Positions 1 through 6,125 of a stretch of 6,599 bases of DNA are shown piece by piece. The notes beneath the pieces are model-generated. The model worked only from the letters and a program-made list of their open reading frames with translations. It searched no databases and had not been told where the DNA came from. Source of the stretch: Bathymodiolus azoricus thioautotrophic gill symbiont (GTDB taxonomy: Bacteria > Pseudomonadota > Gammaproteobacteria > PS1 > Pseudothioglobaceae); NCBI RefSeq assembly GCF_001298715.1, contig NZ_CDSC02000113.1, positions 1 through 6,599 on the forward strand. The letters run 5' to 3'. How positions within the stretch are numbered: position 1 is the stretch's first letter; the number at the start of each line of letters is the position of its first letter. A program made the translations under genes and the position numbers.

Positions 1-27
1 TAAATAAAAACTCTTATTTTAAATAAT

Positions 28-54
28 AAAAAAGCGCCCAATGGACGCTTTTTT
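28..54 (-). terminator. Rho-independent terminator, minus strand
   Basis: A 12-bp stem (28-39 with 43-54) closes on a 3-nt loop and ends in a run of six U when read on the minus strand. The strand can be assigned from one pair: on the minus strand position 45/37 forms a U-G wobble, giving an unbroken stem, whereas on the plus strand it is a C-A mismatch. It is the first terminator downstream of rplU-rpmA, about 210 bp past the rpmA stop, so it probably ends that transcript. It could instead belong to a gene beyond the window edge if it works in both directions. Confidence 0.8.
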
Positions 55-263
55 AAAATAACTTGAGCGCATAAATAGGGATAATTGGCAAAATCCAATT
101 TTTGCCCAATTGGTGATTTCTTTAAATCTTGTCCTAGCAGGGCTAAGGCTGGGTTACCCTCCTAGAGGACTGCTGGGTGTCGCTGGAAAAATCGTCAAGT
201 GGGTGAAAAGTGGGCTTATGATGATGGCTCCTAATTTATGCAAAGGTCTCATATCGTTCAAAT
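55..263. other. Gene-free 3' flank of rpmA with two hairpins
   Basis: About 210 bases lie between the rpmA stop and the terminator without a convincing gene. An open frame on the plus strand (110-298) has no recognisable family, no ribosome binding site, and runs antisense into rpmA. Two secondary-structure blocks are visible. One is an 11-bp stem with a single bulged C (83-93 with 100-111). The other is a GC-richer block in which 133-140 pairs with 170-177, with GGG/CCC pairing inside it. If the rplU-rpmA transcript runs to the terminator, all of this is its 3' untranslated region. Alternatives are a decayed insertion sequence (see the motif at 238-250) or a small RNA made from the 3' UTR. 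Confidence 0.5.
226..250 (-). mobile_element. Possible IS5-family terminal inverted repeat (solo end or relic)
   Basis: Read on the minus strand from position 250, the sequence begins GAGACCTTTGCAT. From memory this resembles the conserved terminal repeat of several IS5-family elements, such as the Neisseria IS1106 group (GAGACCTTTGCAAAA). It sits 13 bp past the rpmA stop codon. No matching inverted copy is visible in positions 1-225 and no transposase is recognisable, so at most this is a solo end or relic whose left boundary I cannot place. A chance resemblance over about 12 bases remains possible. Confidence 0.35.
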
Positions 264-521
264 TTATACTGCTTCAATTGAAACAGTTTGACGCATAAAT
301 TTACCTTTCTTAGCAAAAACAACCGTGCCATCTGCTGTTGCAAACAATGTATCGTCCTTGCCTCTGCGAACATTAGTGCCCGGGTGGAATTTGGTGCCTC
401 TTTGGCGAACTAAAATATTGCCAGCTAATACTACCTGACCACCAAATCTTTTAACGCCAAGGCGTTTTGATACGGAATCTCTACCGTTATTAGTACTACC
501 GCCTGCTTTTTTATGTGCCAT
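264..521 (-). CDS. rpmA: 50S ribosomal protein L27
   Basis: This encodes L27, a late-assembling protein of the large ribosomal subunit whose N-terminal arm reaches toward the peptidyl transferase centre. The 85-residue product is full length. It carries the family signature near the N-terminus ([15 protein letters not shown], residues 2-16), then [21 protein letters not shown] and the conserved ending SIEA. It begins directly with MAHKKAGG, without the cleavable N-terminal extension found in many Firmicutes. The ATG is preceded by a strong AGGAGA (529-534) at 7 nt. It is the second gene of the rplU-rpmA pair. The GTPase gene obgE, often found just downstream, is not present between here and the terminator at 28-54. 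Confidence 0.97.
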   Translation of the reverse strand: MAHKKAGGSTNNGRDSVSKRLGVKRFGGQVVLAGNILVRQRGTKFHPGTNVRRGKDDTLFATADGTVVFAKKGKFMRQTVSIEAV

Positions 522-528
522 GGTATAT

Positions 529-534
529 TCTCCT
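529..534 (-). promoter_or_regulatory. rpmA ribosome binding site overlapping the rplU stop
   Basis: AGGAGA on the minus strand lies 7 nt before the rpmA ATG. The rplU stop codon TAG (533-535) shares two bases with it (TAGGAGA). Ribosomes finishing L21 therefore stop on the L27 initiation site, which should couple the synthesis of the two proteins. The coupling is inferred from geometry. Confidence 0.8.
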
Positions 535-844
535 ACGAATTAATTTTTGTAATTTCGATCTCAGTGAACAACTGTCTGTGACCTTGTTGTTTCATTGAAT
601 GCTTACGACGACGGAATTTAAGAATGTGTACCTTTTTACCCTTACCTTGTGAAATCACTTTTGCTTCAACACTGGCTTTTGCTACTAAAGGTGTGCCAAT
701 TTCAACTTTATCGCCTTCAGCAACCATCAAAACATCCTTAAAGGTAACTTTTTTGCCTGGCTCAACTTCTAATTTCTCAATTTTTAGTGTTGTACCTTGC
801 TCAACTCTGAATTGCTGACCACCTGTTTTAATAACTGCGTACAT
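533..844 (-). CDS. rplU: 50S ribosomal protein L21
   Basis: This encodes L21, an rRNA-binding protein of the large ribosomal subunit. The 103-residue product equals the usual bacterial length. It opens with the conserved [14 protein letters not shown] and ends with the basic signature [15 protein letters not shown] (residues 77-91), followed by a T-E-I-E-I-T strand. It is the first gene of the rplU-rpmA operon, in the usual order. The upstream sequence shows no strong Shine-Dalgarno, but the start is fixed by alignment to the family. The probable -10 box at 874-879 implies a leader of only about 20-25 nt, which leaves no room for an autoregulatory leader structure if that promoter is the one used. 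Confidence 0.97.
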   Translation of the reverse strand: MYAVIKTGGQQFRVEQGTTLKIEKLEVEPGKKVTFKDVLMVAEGDKVEIGTPLVAKASVEAKVISQGKGKKVHILKFRRRKHSMKQQGHRQLFTEIEITKINS

Positions 845-873
845 AATATCTGCGTGTCGTAAAAAAAGAAACT

Positions 874-879
874 ATTATA
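874..879 (-). promoter_or_regulatory. -10 box, probable rplU-rpmA promoter
   Basis: A perfect TATAAT is read on the minus strand 30 bp upstream of the rplU ATG. At 17-bp spacing the -35 position (897-902) reads TTTCAA on the minus strand, a poor match to TTGACA. The strong -10 and suitable distance make this the best promoter candidate for the operon, although the -35 element is weak. Confidence 0.5.
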
Positions 880-915
880 CGTCAAGACAATCGCTTTTGA
901 AAGGGTGTTTTTAAG

Positions 916-921
916 TATAAT
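916..921 (+). promoter_or_regulatory. -10 box, probable ppiB-lpxH promoter
   Basis: A perfect TATAAT lies 31 bp before the ppiB ATG. A TTGAAA at 897-902 is only 13 bp away, too close for a standard sigma-70 promoter, and the sequence at 17-bp spacing is not -35-like. The leader would be roughly 25 nt. It is divergent from the rplU -10 box 36 bp away, so RNA polymerases at the two sites could interfere with each other. Confidence 0.45.
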
Positions 922-952
922 TTGCATTCTTATTAAAACACTCTAAAAAACG

Positions 953-1495
953 ATGATTATTTTTGAAACAAACATGGGGAAAATTTGTATTGAAGTTGAT
1001 GCTAAGAAGGCACCAAAAACTGTCAAAAACTTTATTGATTATGTCAAAAGTGGCTTCTACGAAGGCACAATTTTCCACCGTGTTATCAAGAATTTTATGA
1101 TTCAAGGTGGTGGCTTTACTAAGGATATGAGTGAAAAATCCACCGAGTCTGAAATTGAAAATGAAGCAAAAAATGGCTTAAAAAACACCAAATACACAGT
1201 GGCAATGGCAAGAACAACGATGCCACATTCAGCCAGTTCACAATTTTTTATTAATACCTCAGACAATAGTTCCTTAAATTATCCTGGACAAGATGGCTGG
1301 GGCTATTGCGTGTTTGGAAAAGTAGTTGAAGGTCAAGATATTGTTGATAAAATCAACGGTGTATCAACAGCTAATCACGGTATGCATGGCGATGTGCCCG
1401 AAGACGCTGTGATTATTAACAAGACAACTATTAAAAAAATAACCAAGAAAAAAGTAACTAAGAAAAAAACAGCCAAAAAACAACCTCTTTTATGA
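953..1495 (+). CDS. ppiB: Cyclophilin-type peptidyl-prolyl cis-trans isomerase with Lys-rich tail
   Basis: This is a cyclophilin of the PpiB type, which catalyses cis-trans isomerisation of prolyl peptide bonds to assist protein folding. No signal peptide is present, so it should be cytoplasmic. The 180-residue product shows the cyclophilin active-site pattern: FHRVI (41-45, with catalytic Arg43), FMIQGGG (48-54), HSASSQFFIN (92-101) and GWGYCVFGKVV (115-125). Residues 1 to about 160 follow E. coli PpiB closely. About 16 further residues form a Lys-rich tail (10 Lys between 161 and 176) that E. coli PpiB lacks. The start aligns with the family although no good Shine-Dalgarno precedes it. The stop overlaps the lpxH start in ATGA, and ppiB-lpxH adjacency is also seen in E. 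coli. Confidence 0.95.
   Translation: MIIFETNMGKICIEVDAKKAPKTVKNFIDYVKSGFYEGTIFHRVIKNFMIQGGGFTKDMSEKSTESEIENEAKNGLKNTKYTVAMARTTMPHSASSQFFINTSDNSSLNYPGQDGWGYCVFGKVVEGQDIVDKINGVSTANHGMHGDVPEDAVIINKTTIKKITKKKVTKKKTAKKQPLL
1442..1486 (+). repeat. Imperfect 15-bp tandem repeat coding the PpiB Lys-rich tail
   Basis: Three consecutive 15-bp units encode TKKKV, TKKKT and AKKQP (residues 164-178). The first two units are nearly identical; the third has diverged. The stretch contains A runs of six to seven bases, which are prone to slippage. It lies at the extreme 3' end of ppiB, just before the overlap with lpxH. Confidence 0.7.
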
Positions 1496-2199
1496 CGCGT
1501 ACATTACTCATTGCAGATTTACACCTTGTCTCTGGTGAGACAGATAAAACCAATTTGTTTATCAAATTCTGCCATGAAAAGGCGATAGAAGCAGACCAGA
1601 TTTTTATCTTAGGCGACTTATTTAACACTTGGCTAGGTGATGATTTATCACTTGATGCCTATCCAAGTGTTATCTCAGCACTCAAAACACTTAACAAAAC
1701 CACCAAGGTTTTTATCGCTAGTGGTAATCGTGATTTTTTATTAGGTGATGAATTTACCAAACAAACAGATTGTGTGTTACTCAATACACCTTATCTACTT
1801 GAAACTAATAGTAAAAACTATATATTGGTACACGGTGATGAATTGTGTACAGATGACAAACAATACCAACGATTAAAAAGTTTTTTGCAACATCCAATCA
1901 CAAAATTTATTTTTCTGCATTTATCAACAAAAACACGCCTTAAACTCAGTGGTCAATTACGCAAAAAAAGCGTTGCAGCGCAACGATATAAGTCTCTTGA
2001 AATTATGGATATTAACCAAAATACAACAGATAAACTGATGCAAAAATACGCAGGTTCAGACTTAATTCATGGACACACACACAGACAAAACATCCACAAA
2101 AATGCGCAATATACGCGTTATGTTTTAGGAGATTGGCGTGCCGATAAAGGCAATGCTATTGAAATTAGCGAGCAATTAAACTACCTTGAAATTCACTGA
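1492..2199 (+). CDS. lpxH: UDP-2,3-diacylglucosamine diphosphatase (lipid A synthesis)
   Basis: LpxH hydrolyses UDP-2,3-diacylglucosamine to lipid X and UMP, the fourth step of lipid A synthesis, as a peripheral protein on the cytoplasmic face of the inner membrane. The 235-residue product is near the E. coli length (240). All calcineurin-type metallophosphoesterase motifs are present: ADLHL (Asp9, His11), LGDLFNTWLGDD (Asp42), SGNRDFLLG (Asn79, Arg80), VHGDELCTDD (His114) and HGHTHR (His195, His197). These positions coincide with the dinuclear metal ligands known from the family. The ATG overlaps the ppiB stop by 4 bp with no Shine-Dalgarno of its own, so translation probably depends on coupling to ppiB. 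Its last 24 bp overlap the 3' end of the convergent exoribonuclease gene. Confidence 0.96.
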   Translation: MTRTLLIADLHLVSGETDKTNLFIKFCHEKAIEADQIFILGDLFNTWLGDDLSLDAYPSVISALKTLNKTTKVFIASGNRDFLLGDEFTKQTDCVLLNTPYLLETNSKNYILVHGDELCTDDKQYQRLKSFLQHPITKFIFLHLSTKTRLKLSGQLRKKSVAAQRYKSLEIMDINQNTTDKLMQKYAGSDLIHGHTHRQNIHKNAQYTRYVLGDWRADKGNAIEISEQLNYLEIH

Positions 2200-3981
2200 C
2201 CTATCCACCAAGTTCACTTGACTTACTTGAAGTTGCATTTCTTCATCTAACTGAGGCAAGTTTTTAAACTTAATCTGCGTCATCATGCCAATGTCAGGAA
2301 TCATAAATAACGCCTTATCGCCACGAATATCAACCACCACACCTGTAGCTGTCCAGTTCGGATTTTGATTTAAAAAGAGACACTTAAAATGCTCGTCACT
2401 AGCGCGACTGACTTTATGGACATTGGATAGTGCCACATTAACTGAGCCAATAATTTCCTTCACCCGACTCACGCTCAACATTGGCTTATCAGTAATAAAA
2501 TTAATAATCTGCTGGTGTGTTAACAAATCATAATAACGCCGCATCGGACTGGTGACGCGTAAATAGGCAGGTAGCCCTAAACCATAATGTAGTAGTGGCT
2601 TGACAGAAGTTGCAGAACGCTTGAAATTCTTAATCGCCAAAAATGACTCGCTTAGCGTCAAAGAATCTTTCTTTGCCAAAAACTCCGCAGAAAAATCACC
2701 CTCATCTTGCAACGCATAAGGCACAGGGATAAGGTTGTCACTGGTAAATTGTGCCATTGTACGCCCTGCCATTACCATCATTTCAGCCACCAAATCTCTA
2801 CTTGGGCTGCTCACCTGTGGTGTAACTGATGCCTTGCCGTCAATAAAACGCACATCCACACTTGGCAAATGTAAATTGATTGCACCTCTACTATCTCTGA
2901 ATACTTGATGGGTAACACCAATGGCTTGTATCTTTGCCAAGTTCTCATTTGAGTCAGCAACCAACCACTTATCCACTTCATTGTAAGTCGTATTAGTGAC
3001 ATTCACCCTACTTTGCATCACTTCAATATTGTTGATATTCTCACCGTCAAACTCAAAGCAAAATGACAAAGCATTTGACTCTCCACTTAATGCAGTCGCT
3101 TTTGTCACTGAAGTGGGCAACATATGAATAATTGACTCTGGCAAATAAAAATTAGAACCACGCTCCTGTGCATACACATCTAAATCTGAACCTGATGGCA
3201 CAATATTAGCCACATCTGCCACATGTACCCACAATTTATCACCCTCAATACTAATCGCATCATCTGCATCATTTGAGTCCTCGTTATCAATCGCATAACT
3301 AGCTAAATGCGTTAAATCAACACGCTCAATGACTGGCACATCTACAGAAATCTCTTCATCTGTTGGGATGTTAAAGCGCGCAGGATAAGGATTAAAACTC
3401 GGCTCAAAATATTGTATTTTAAGTAGCAGTTTGTAGGCGGCTTCAGGTGAATTTTCCACCCCGATATGGCTTAAAATTTTGGCGGTTTTTGACTGATTAA
3501 GCGCCACTCTAGCGATCTCTTTTAGATAAGGCTCATCTTGTTCATCAAAGATATTTTTAGACAGATTATCAATGCAATGTGCCAAACTCTCAGCGGCTAA
3601 TTTTTCAGCATCTCGCTTCGCCTGCACGCTTTCAACTTGCGCTGTTGGACGCACAAATACTTTGTCTTTTTGCCAATAAAAATATAGTCCATCTTCAACC
3701 AATAAACAAGTACACCAAGCCGTTTGTGCGTTAAATTCATCAAACAACCACTCGGTAATCTCTTGCAAGCTTAAAGTTTCTTCTTGAAGCTCTGTCAACA
3801 CAGAAAAATCAGCCTGTGGACAATCATCACTAATTTGTGTAAATTCAGGATGAATAAACCGAAAGTCTTTCTCTCGGACCTTGAACGTTGAGCTATCAGC
3901 AAATTCTAACGCAAATTTATTACCGTCAGTATTCAAAATACACGCAGGCTTGCCTTTATAGGCAACCAAAGAATTAATCAC
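2176..3981 (-). CDS. RNase II/R-family 3'-5' exoribonuclease (RNB domain)
   Basis: This is a processive 3'-5' exoribonuclease of the RNB superfamily, presumably acting in RNA decay in the cytoplasm. The 601-residue product carries the RNB catalytic core from about residue 220. The acidic signature IDNEDSNDADDA supplies Asp232, Asp238, Asp240 and Asp241 with the same spacing as E. coli RNase II. Also present are SRDLVAEMMVMAG (394-406) and TSPMRRYYDLLTHQ (477-490), with the conserved arginines. A short C-terminal segment (about 545-601) fits an S1-like domain. The N-terminus lacks the obvious cold-shock domains of E. coli RNase II. It begins with a small beta-type segment (LVAYKGKPACI) and a helical region, resembling the cyanobacterial/Deinococcus RNase II type. 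The start is GTG, 8 nt after the gcvH stop, with no clear Shine-Dalgarno, so coupling is likely. I leave the symbol blank because rnb, rnr and other names are all possible. Confidence 0.88.
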   Translation of the reverse strand: MINSLVAYKGKPACILNTDGNKFALEFADSSTFKVREKDFRFIHPEFTQISDDCPQADFSVLTELQEETLSLQEITEWLFDEFNAQTAWCTCLLVEDGLYFYWQKDKVFVRPTAQVESVQAKRDAEKLAAESLAHCIDNLSKNIFDEQDEPYLKEIARVALNQSKTAKILSHIGVENSPEAAYKLLLKIQYFEPSFNPYPARFNIPTDEEISVDVPVIERVDLTHLASYAIDNEDSNDADDAISIEGDKLWVHVADVANIVPSGSDLDVYAQERGSNFYLPESIIHMLPTSVTKATALSGESNALSFCFEFDGENINNIEVMQSRVNVTNTTYNEVDKWLVADSNENLAKIQAIGVTHQVFRDSRGAINLHLPSVDVRFIDGKASVTPQVSSPSRDLVAEMMVMAGRTMAQFTSDNLIPVPYALQDEGDFSAEFLAKKDSLTLSESFLAIKNFKRSATSVKPLLHYGLGLPAYLRVTSPMRRYYDLLTHQQIINFITDKPMLSVSRVKEIIGSVNVALSNVHKVSRASDEHFKCLFLNQNPNWTATGVVVDIRGDKALFMIPDIGMMTQIKFKNLPQLDEEMQLQVSQVNLVDRSVNFKVV

Positions 3982-3989
3982 GAAAACAA

Positions 3990-4364
3990 CTAATCTAGTG
4001 TCTCACTATAAGTAGTAGCGTCCATTAAATCATTAATACCTTCTGATTTAAATTTCACCAACCAACCCTTATCGTAACAACTGGTATTAACCAATTCTGG
4101 CTCTGCGTCAAGTGCTTCATTTGCCTCAACAACCTCCAGATCAGCAGGCGCATAAACGCCACTTGCTGCTTTCACGGATTCCACCACACAAAACTCATCT
4201 TCAGTAGATGTTTCATCGCCTTCACTCGGCAATTCAACAAATACCATATCCCCTAACAACGCTTGAGCGTGGTCAGTAATACCCATTGTATAAGTACCAT
4301 CACCATTGTCTAAAATCCACTCGTGGCTTTTGGTGTATTGCCTATCGTCTCTAATGTCGCTCAT
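3990..4364 (-). CDS. gcvH: Glycine cleavage system H protein
   Basis: GcvH is the lipoyl-carrying shuttle of the glycine cleavage system. It takes the aminomethyl group from GcvP and presents it to GcvT, then is reoxidised by the L protein. The 124-residue product is close to the usual length (about 129). It shows YTKSHEW (10-16), [19 protein letters not shown], and the lipoylation site VESVKAAS with the acceptor Lys65. The conserved ELVN and GW motifs follow. One small departure is ADLE where most homologues have a VSGE-like turn after YAP (residues 71-73). The gene follows gcvT by 13 bp and its ATG has a strong AGGAGA. The gcvP gene, next in the E. coli operon, is absent from this window. 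Confidence 0.96.
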   Translation of the reverse strand: MSDIRDDRQYTKSHEWILDNGDGTYTMGITDHAQALLGDMVFVELPSEGDETSTEDEFCVVESVKAASGVYAPADLEVVEANEALDAEPELVNTSCYDKGWLVKFKSEGINDLMDATTYSETLD

Positions 4365-4373
4365 AATAAATAA

Positions 4374-4379
4374 TCTCCT
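4374..4379 (-). promoter_or_regulatory. gcvH ribosome binding site overlapping the gcvT stop
   Basis: AGGAGA is read on the minus strand 9 nt before the gcvH ATG. The gcvT stop TAG (4378-4380) shares two bases with it, giving the same TAGGAGA arrangement as at the rplU-rpmA junction and suggesting translational coupling. Confidence 0.75.
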
Positions 4380-5457
4380 AAACTAAAATCTTGCCATTAC
4401 GCACAAATGGTGGTTTGACTATTTTAGCCGATACCATTTTATGACGCATCTCAATTTCACATATTCCTTCACTGCCTTTTGGTACACTGGCAAGTGCAAT
4501 TGCCTTGCCCATTGTTGGTGAGAAAGACCCCGATGTTACCTCGCCTTCACCCAAATTTGTCATTACTTTTTGATGGTCACGAATCACACCTTTGCCTTCC
4601 AGTACTAAGCCAACAATCGTCTTGTTAGTGCCCTTTTGCTGTAATATTTCCAGTGCATCTCGACCCACAAATGCGCGACTCTTATCCGATAAATCTAGCG
4701 TCCAAGTCAACGCCGCCTCCAAGGGCGATACCGCCTCATTCATTTCTGAACCATATAAACTCATCCCTGCTTCTAAACGCAAAGTATCGCGTGCACCTAA
4801 TCCACAAGGCTTTACACCCGCTTCAAGCAACATCTTCCAAGTAAACTCAGCCGAACTTGAAGGCAACATAATCTCAAACCCATCCTCGCCTGTATAACCT
4901 GTGCGTGCAATAAATAGCCCACCCAAACTGGCTGCATTAAAAGGCTTTAACTCACCACAAATTTCCTCAGTACCTGGTATCGCTTGATAGACTTTTTCGC
5001 GCGCATTCGGACCTTGAACGGCAATCATTGCTAAATCAAATTTTGGCTCAACACACACATCAAAACCTTGTGCTTGTGCATTAATCCATGCAATGTCTTT
5101 TTCTGTCGTACCCGCATTAATCACCATGCGATAGTCTGTGTCGTTTTGATAATAAACAATCAAATCATCGATCACACCGCCAGCTTCATTGAGCATACAA
5201 CTATAAAGTGCCTTGCCTTTGGTTTTGAGTTTATCAACATCATTTGCAATCAACACACGCAAAAACTGTTTTGCCTCAGCGCCCTTAAAATCAACCACAC
5301 TCATATGTGAAACATCAAACATCCCTACATCATGTCGCACCTGATTATGCTCTTCTAATTGCGAGCCGTAATTGAGTGGCATTTCCCAGCCACCAAAATC
5401 AACCATTTTTCCATTGGCATCTAAATGTGCCTGATACAAAGGCGTTTGTTTCATCAT
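4378..5457 (-). CDS. gcvT: Glycine cleavage system T protein (aminomethyltransferase)
   Basis: GcvT transfers the methylene carbon from aminomethyl-lipoyl GcvH to tetrahydrofolate, releasing ammonia and giving 5,10-methylene-THF for one-carbon metabolism. The 359-residue product matches the family length (E. coli 364). It shows [23 protein letters not shown] split over residues 5-27, VGMFDVSHM (44-52), [11 protein letters not shown] with the conserved folate-site acidic residue at Asp97/98, [10 protein letters not shown] (187-196), [18 protein letters not shown] (219-236) and FVGRDAL (263-269). Two consecutive ATGs are possible starts; the AAGGAAG at 5465-5471 is 7 nt from the first and 10 nt from the second. 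The gene starts 2 nt after the yciB stop and is followed by gcvH. Confidence 0.97.
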   Translation of the reverse strand: MMKQTPLYQAHLDANGKMVDFGGWEMPLNYGSQLEEHNQVRHDVGMFDVSHMSVVDFKGAEAKQFLRVLIANDVDKLKTKGKALYSCMLNEAGGVIDDLIVYYQNDTDYRMVINAGTTEKDIAWINAQAQGFDVCVEPKFDLAMIAVQGPNAREKVYQAIPGTEEICGELKPFNAASLGGLFIARTGYTGEDGFEIMLPSSSAEFTWKMLLEAGVKPCGLGARDTLRLEAGMSLYGSEMNEAVSPLEAALTWTLDLSDKSRAFVGRDALEILQQKGTNKTIVGLVLEGKGVIRDHQKVMTNLGEGEVTSGSFSPTMGKAIALASVPKGSEGICEIEMRHKMVSAKIVKPPFVRNGKILV

Positions 5458-5459
5458 GT

Positions 5460-6119
5460 TTATACTTCCTTTTCTTTAAGATATTTTGACATCAAAACGA
5501 CTGTCAATACAATAAGCACAAAAGTCAATCCCATCGTACCAAATAATTTAAAGTTAACCCAAGATTCTTCTGTTTGTTGTGCATTTTGGCAAAATTGCAC
5601 AGCAACATCAGTGGCAAGCGCAACACAATCCAACTCGGTTAATTCTATTTTTTCATCCAAAGTTGTAGCGGCAAACAAATTCTCTCTTGCTGCCAACGCC
5701 AAACGCACATAATAGCCATTGACAATCGCAATAGCAACAAAACCCAAGCCCCAAAACCAAGTAAGCCTTTTCCAAACTTCTTGTGGCAAATCCAACTCCT
5801 TACCTACCATTCTTTGCATCAAAGTTTTTTCACCAATCCACAAACTACCAATCAATGCCAAGGCAAACGCCACATACAAAACACTCACTTTCCACATCAA
5901 AAATGCTGGGTCTCTTACCGCAAGTGTAATACCGCCAAATACCACCAACAAACTCAAAGTGATAAGATGCATTTTCTCAAACTTACCCGTTTGTACTCGT
6001 GCCACCAACATCTGTAGCATAGTCGCGCCAATCATGGCATAAATCGCTGGATACAATCCCATGGTCTTATAAACAACAAAAAATAATGCAATCGGAAAAA
6101 AATCAAGTAAAAATTTCAT
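5460..6119 (-). CDS. yciB: YciB (septation protein A) inner-membrane protein, enlarged loop
   Basis: YciB is a polytopic inner-membrane protein of the IspZ/YciB family, linked in enterobacteria to envelope integrity and cell division. The mechanism is not settled. The product from the ATG at 6119 is 219 residues, versus 179 in E. coli. Conserved segments are KFLLDFFPIALFFVVYK at the N-terminus, VVFGGITL (59-66), WKVSVLY (76-82), LMQRMVGKELDLP (100-112) and SWVNFKLFG (186-194). About five hydrophobic membrane segments are visible. The extra length lies in one block, about residues 143-184, between the last two membrane segments; it is acidic and contains Cys165 and Cys177. An upstream in-frame TTG (6125) is rejected because AAGGA lies 6 nt before the ATG and E. 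coli YciB also begins MK-x-FLDF. Confidence 0.92.
   Translation of the reverse strand: MKFLLDFFPIALFFVVYKTMGLYPAIYAMIGATMLQMLVARVQTGKFEKMHLITLSLLVVFGGITLAVRDPAFLMWKVSVLYVAFALALIGSLWIGEKTLMQRMVGKELDLPQEVWKRLTWFWGLGFVAIAIVNGYYVRLALAARENLFAATTLDEKIELTELDCVALATDVAVQFCQNAQQTEESWVNFKLFGTMGLTFVLIVLTVVLMSKYLKEKEV
5465..5471 (-). promoter_or_regulatory. gcvT ribosome binding site inside the yciB 3' end
   Basis: AAGGAAG on the minus strand, formed by the last yciB codons (Lys-Glu-Val), lies 7 nt before the first gcvT ATG. Translation of gcvT therefore depends on sequence within yciB, and only 2 nt separate stop and start. Confidence 0.7.
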
Positions 6120-6125
6120 AGACAA

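Noticed and set aside
152..254. Short minus-strand frame opening at the IS-like end, about 32 codons
   Set aside because: It starts across the putative IS boundary, has no Shine-Dalgarno and no recognisable family; it is likely chance.
110..298. 62-codon open frame on the plus strand beside rpmA
   Set aside because: It has no ribosome binding site, no recognisable family, and runs antisense into rpmA. A transposase remnant was considered, but no transposase motif is visible.
377..387. 11-mer TGCCCGGGTGG shared between rpmA and the tRNA-Leu 5' end (6431-6441)
   Set aside because: In rpmA it encodes the conserved HPGT segment and in the tRNA the acceptor stem. Both are functionally constrained, so the match is a coincidence, not an attachment site.
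1463..1470. Programmed -1 frameshift heptamer (A-AAA-AAC) in ppiB
   Set aside because: The heptamer is not in the required phase with the ppiB reading frame. Only unspecific slippage remains possible.
4592..4897. Plus-strand open frames opposite gcvT and yciB
   Set aside because: They are shadows of strongly conserved minus-strand genes, with no family resemblance or ribosome binding sites.
6120..6125. TTG start for yciB two codons upstream
   Set aside because: The AAGGA would then abut the start codon. The ATG at 6119 has 6-nt spacing and matches the family start.
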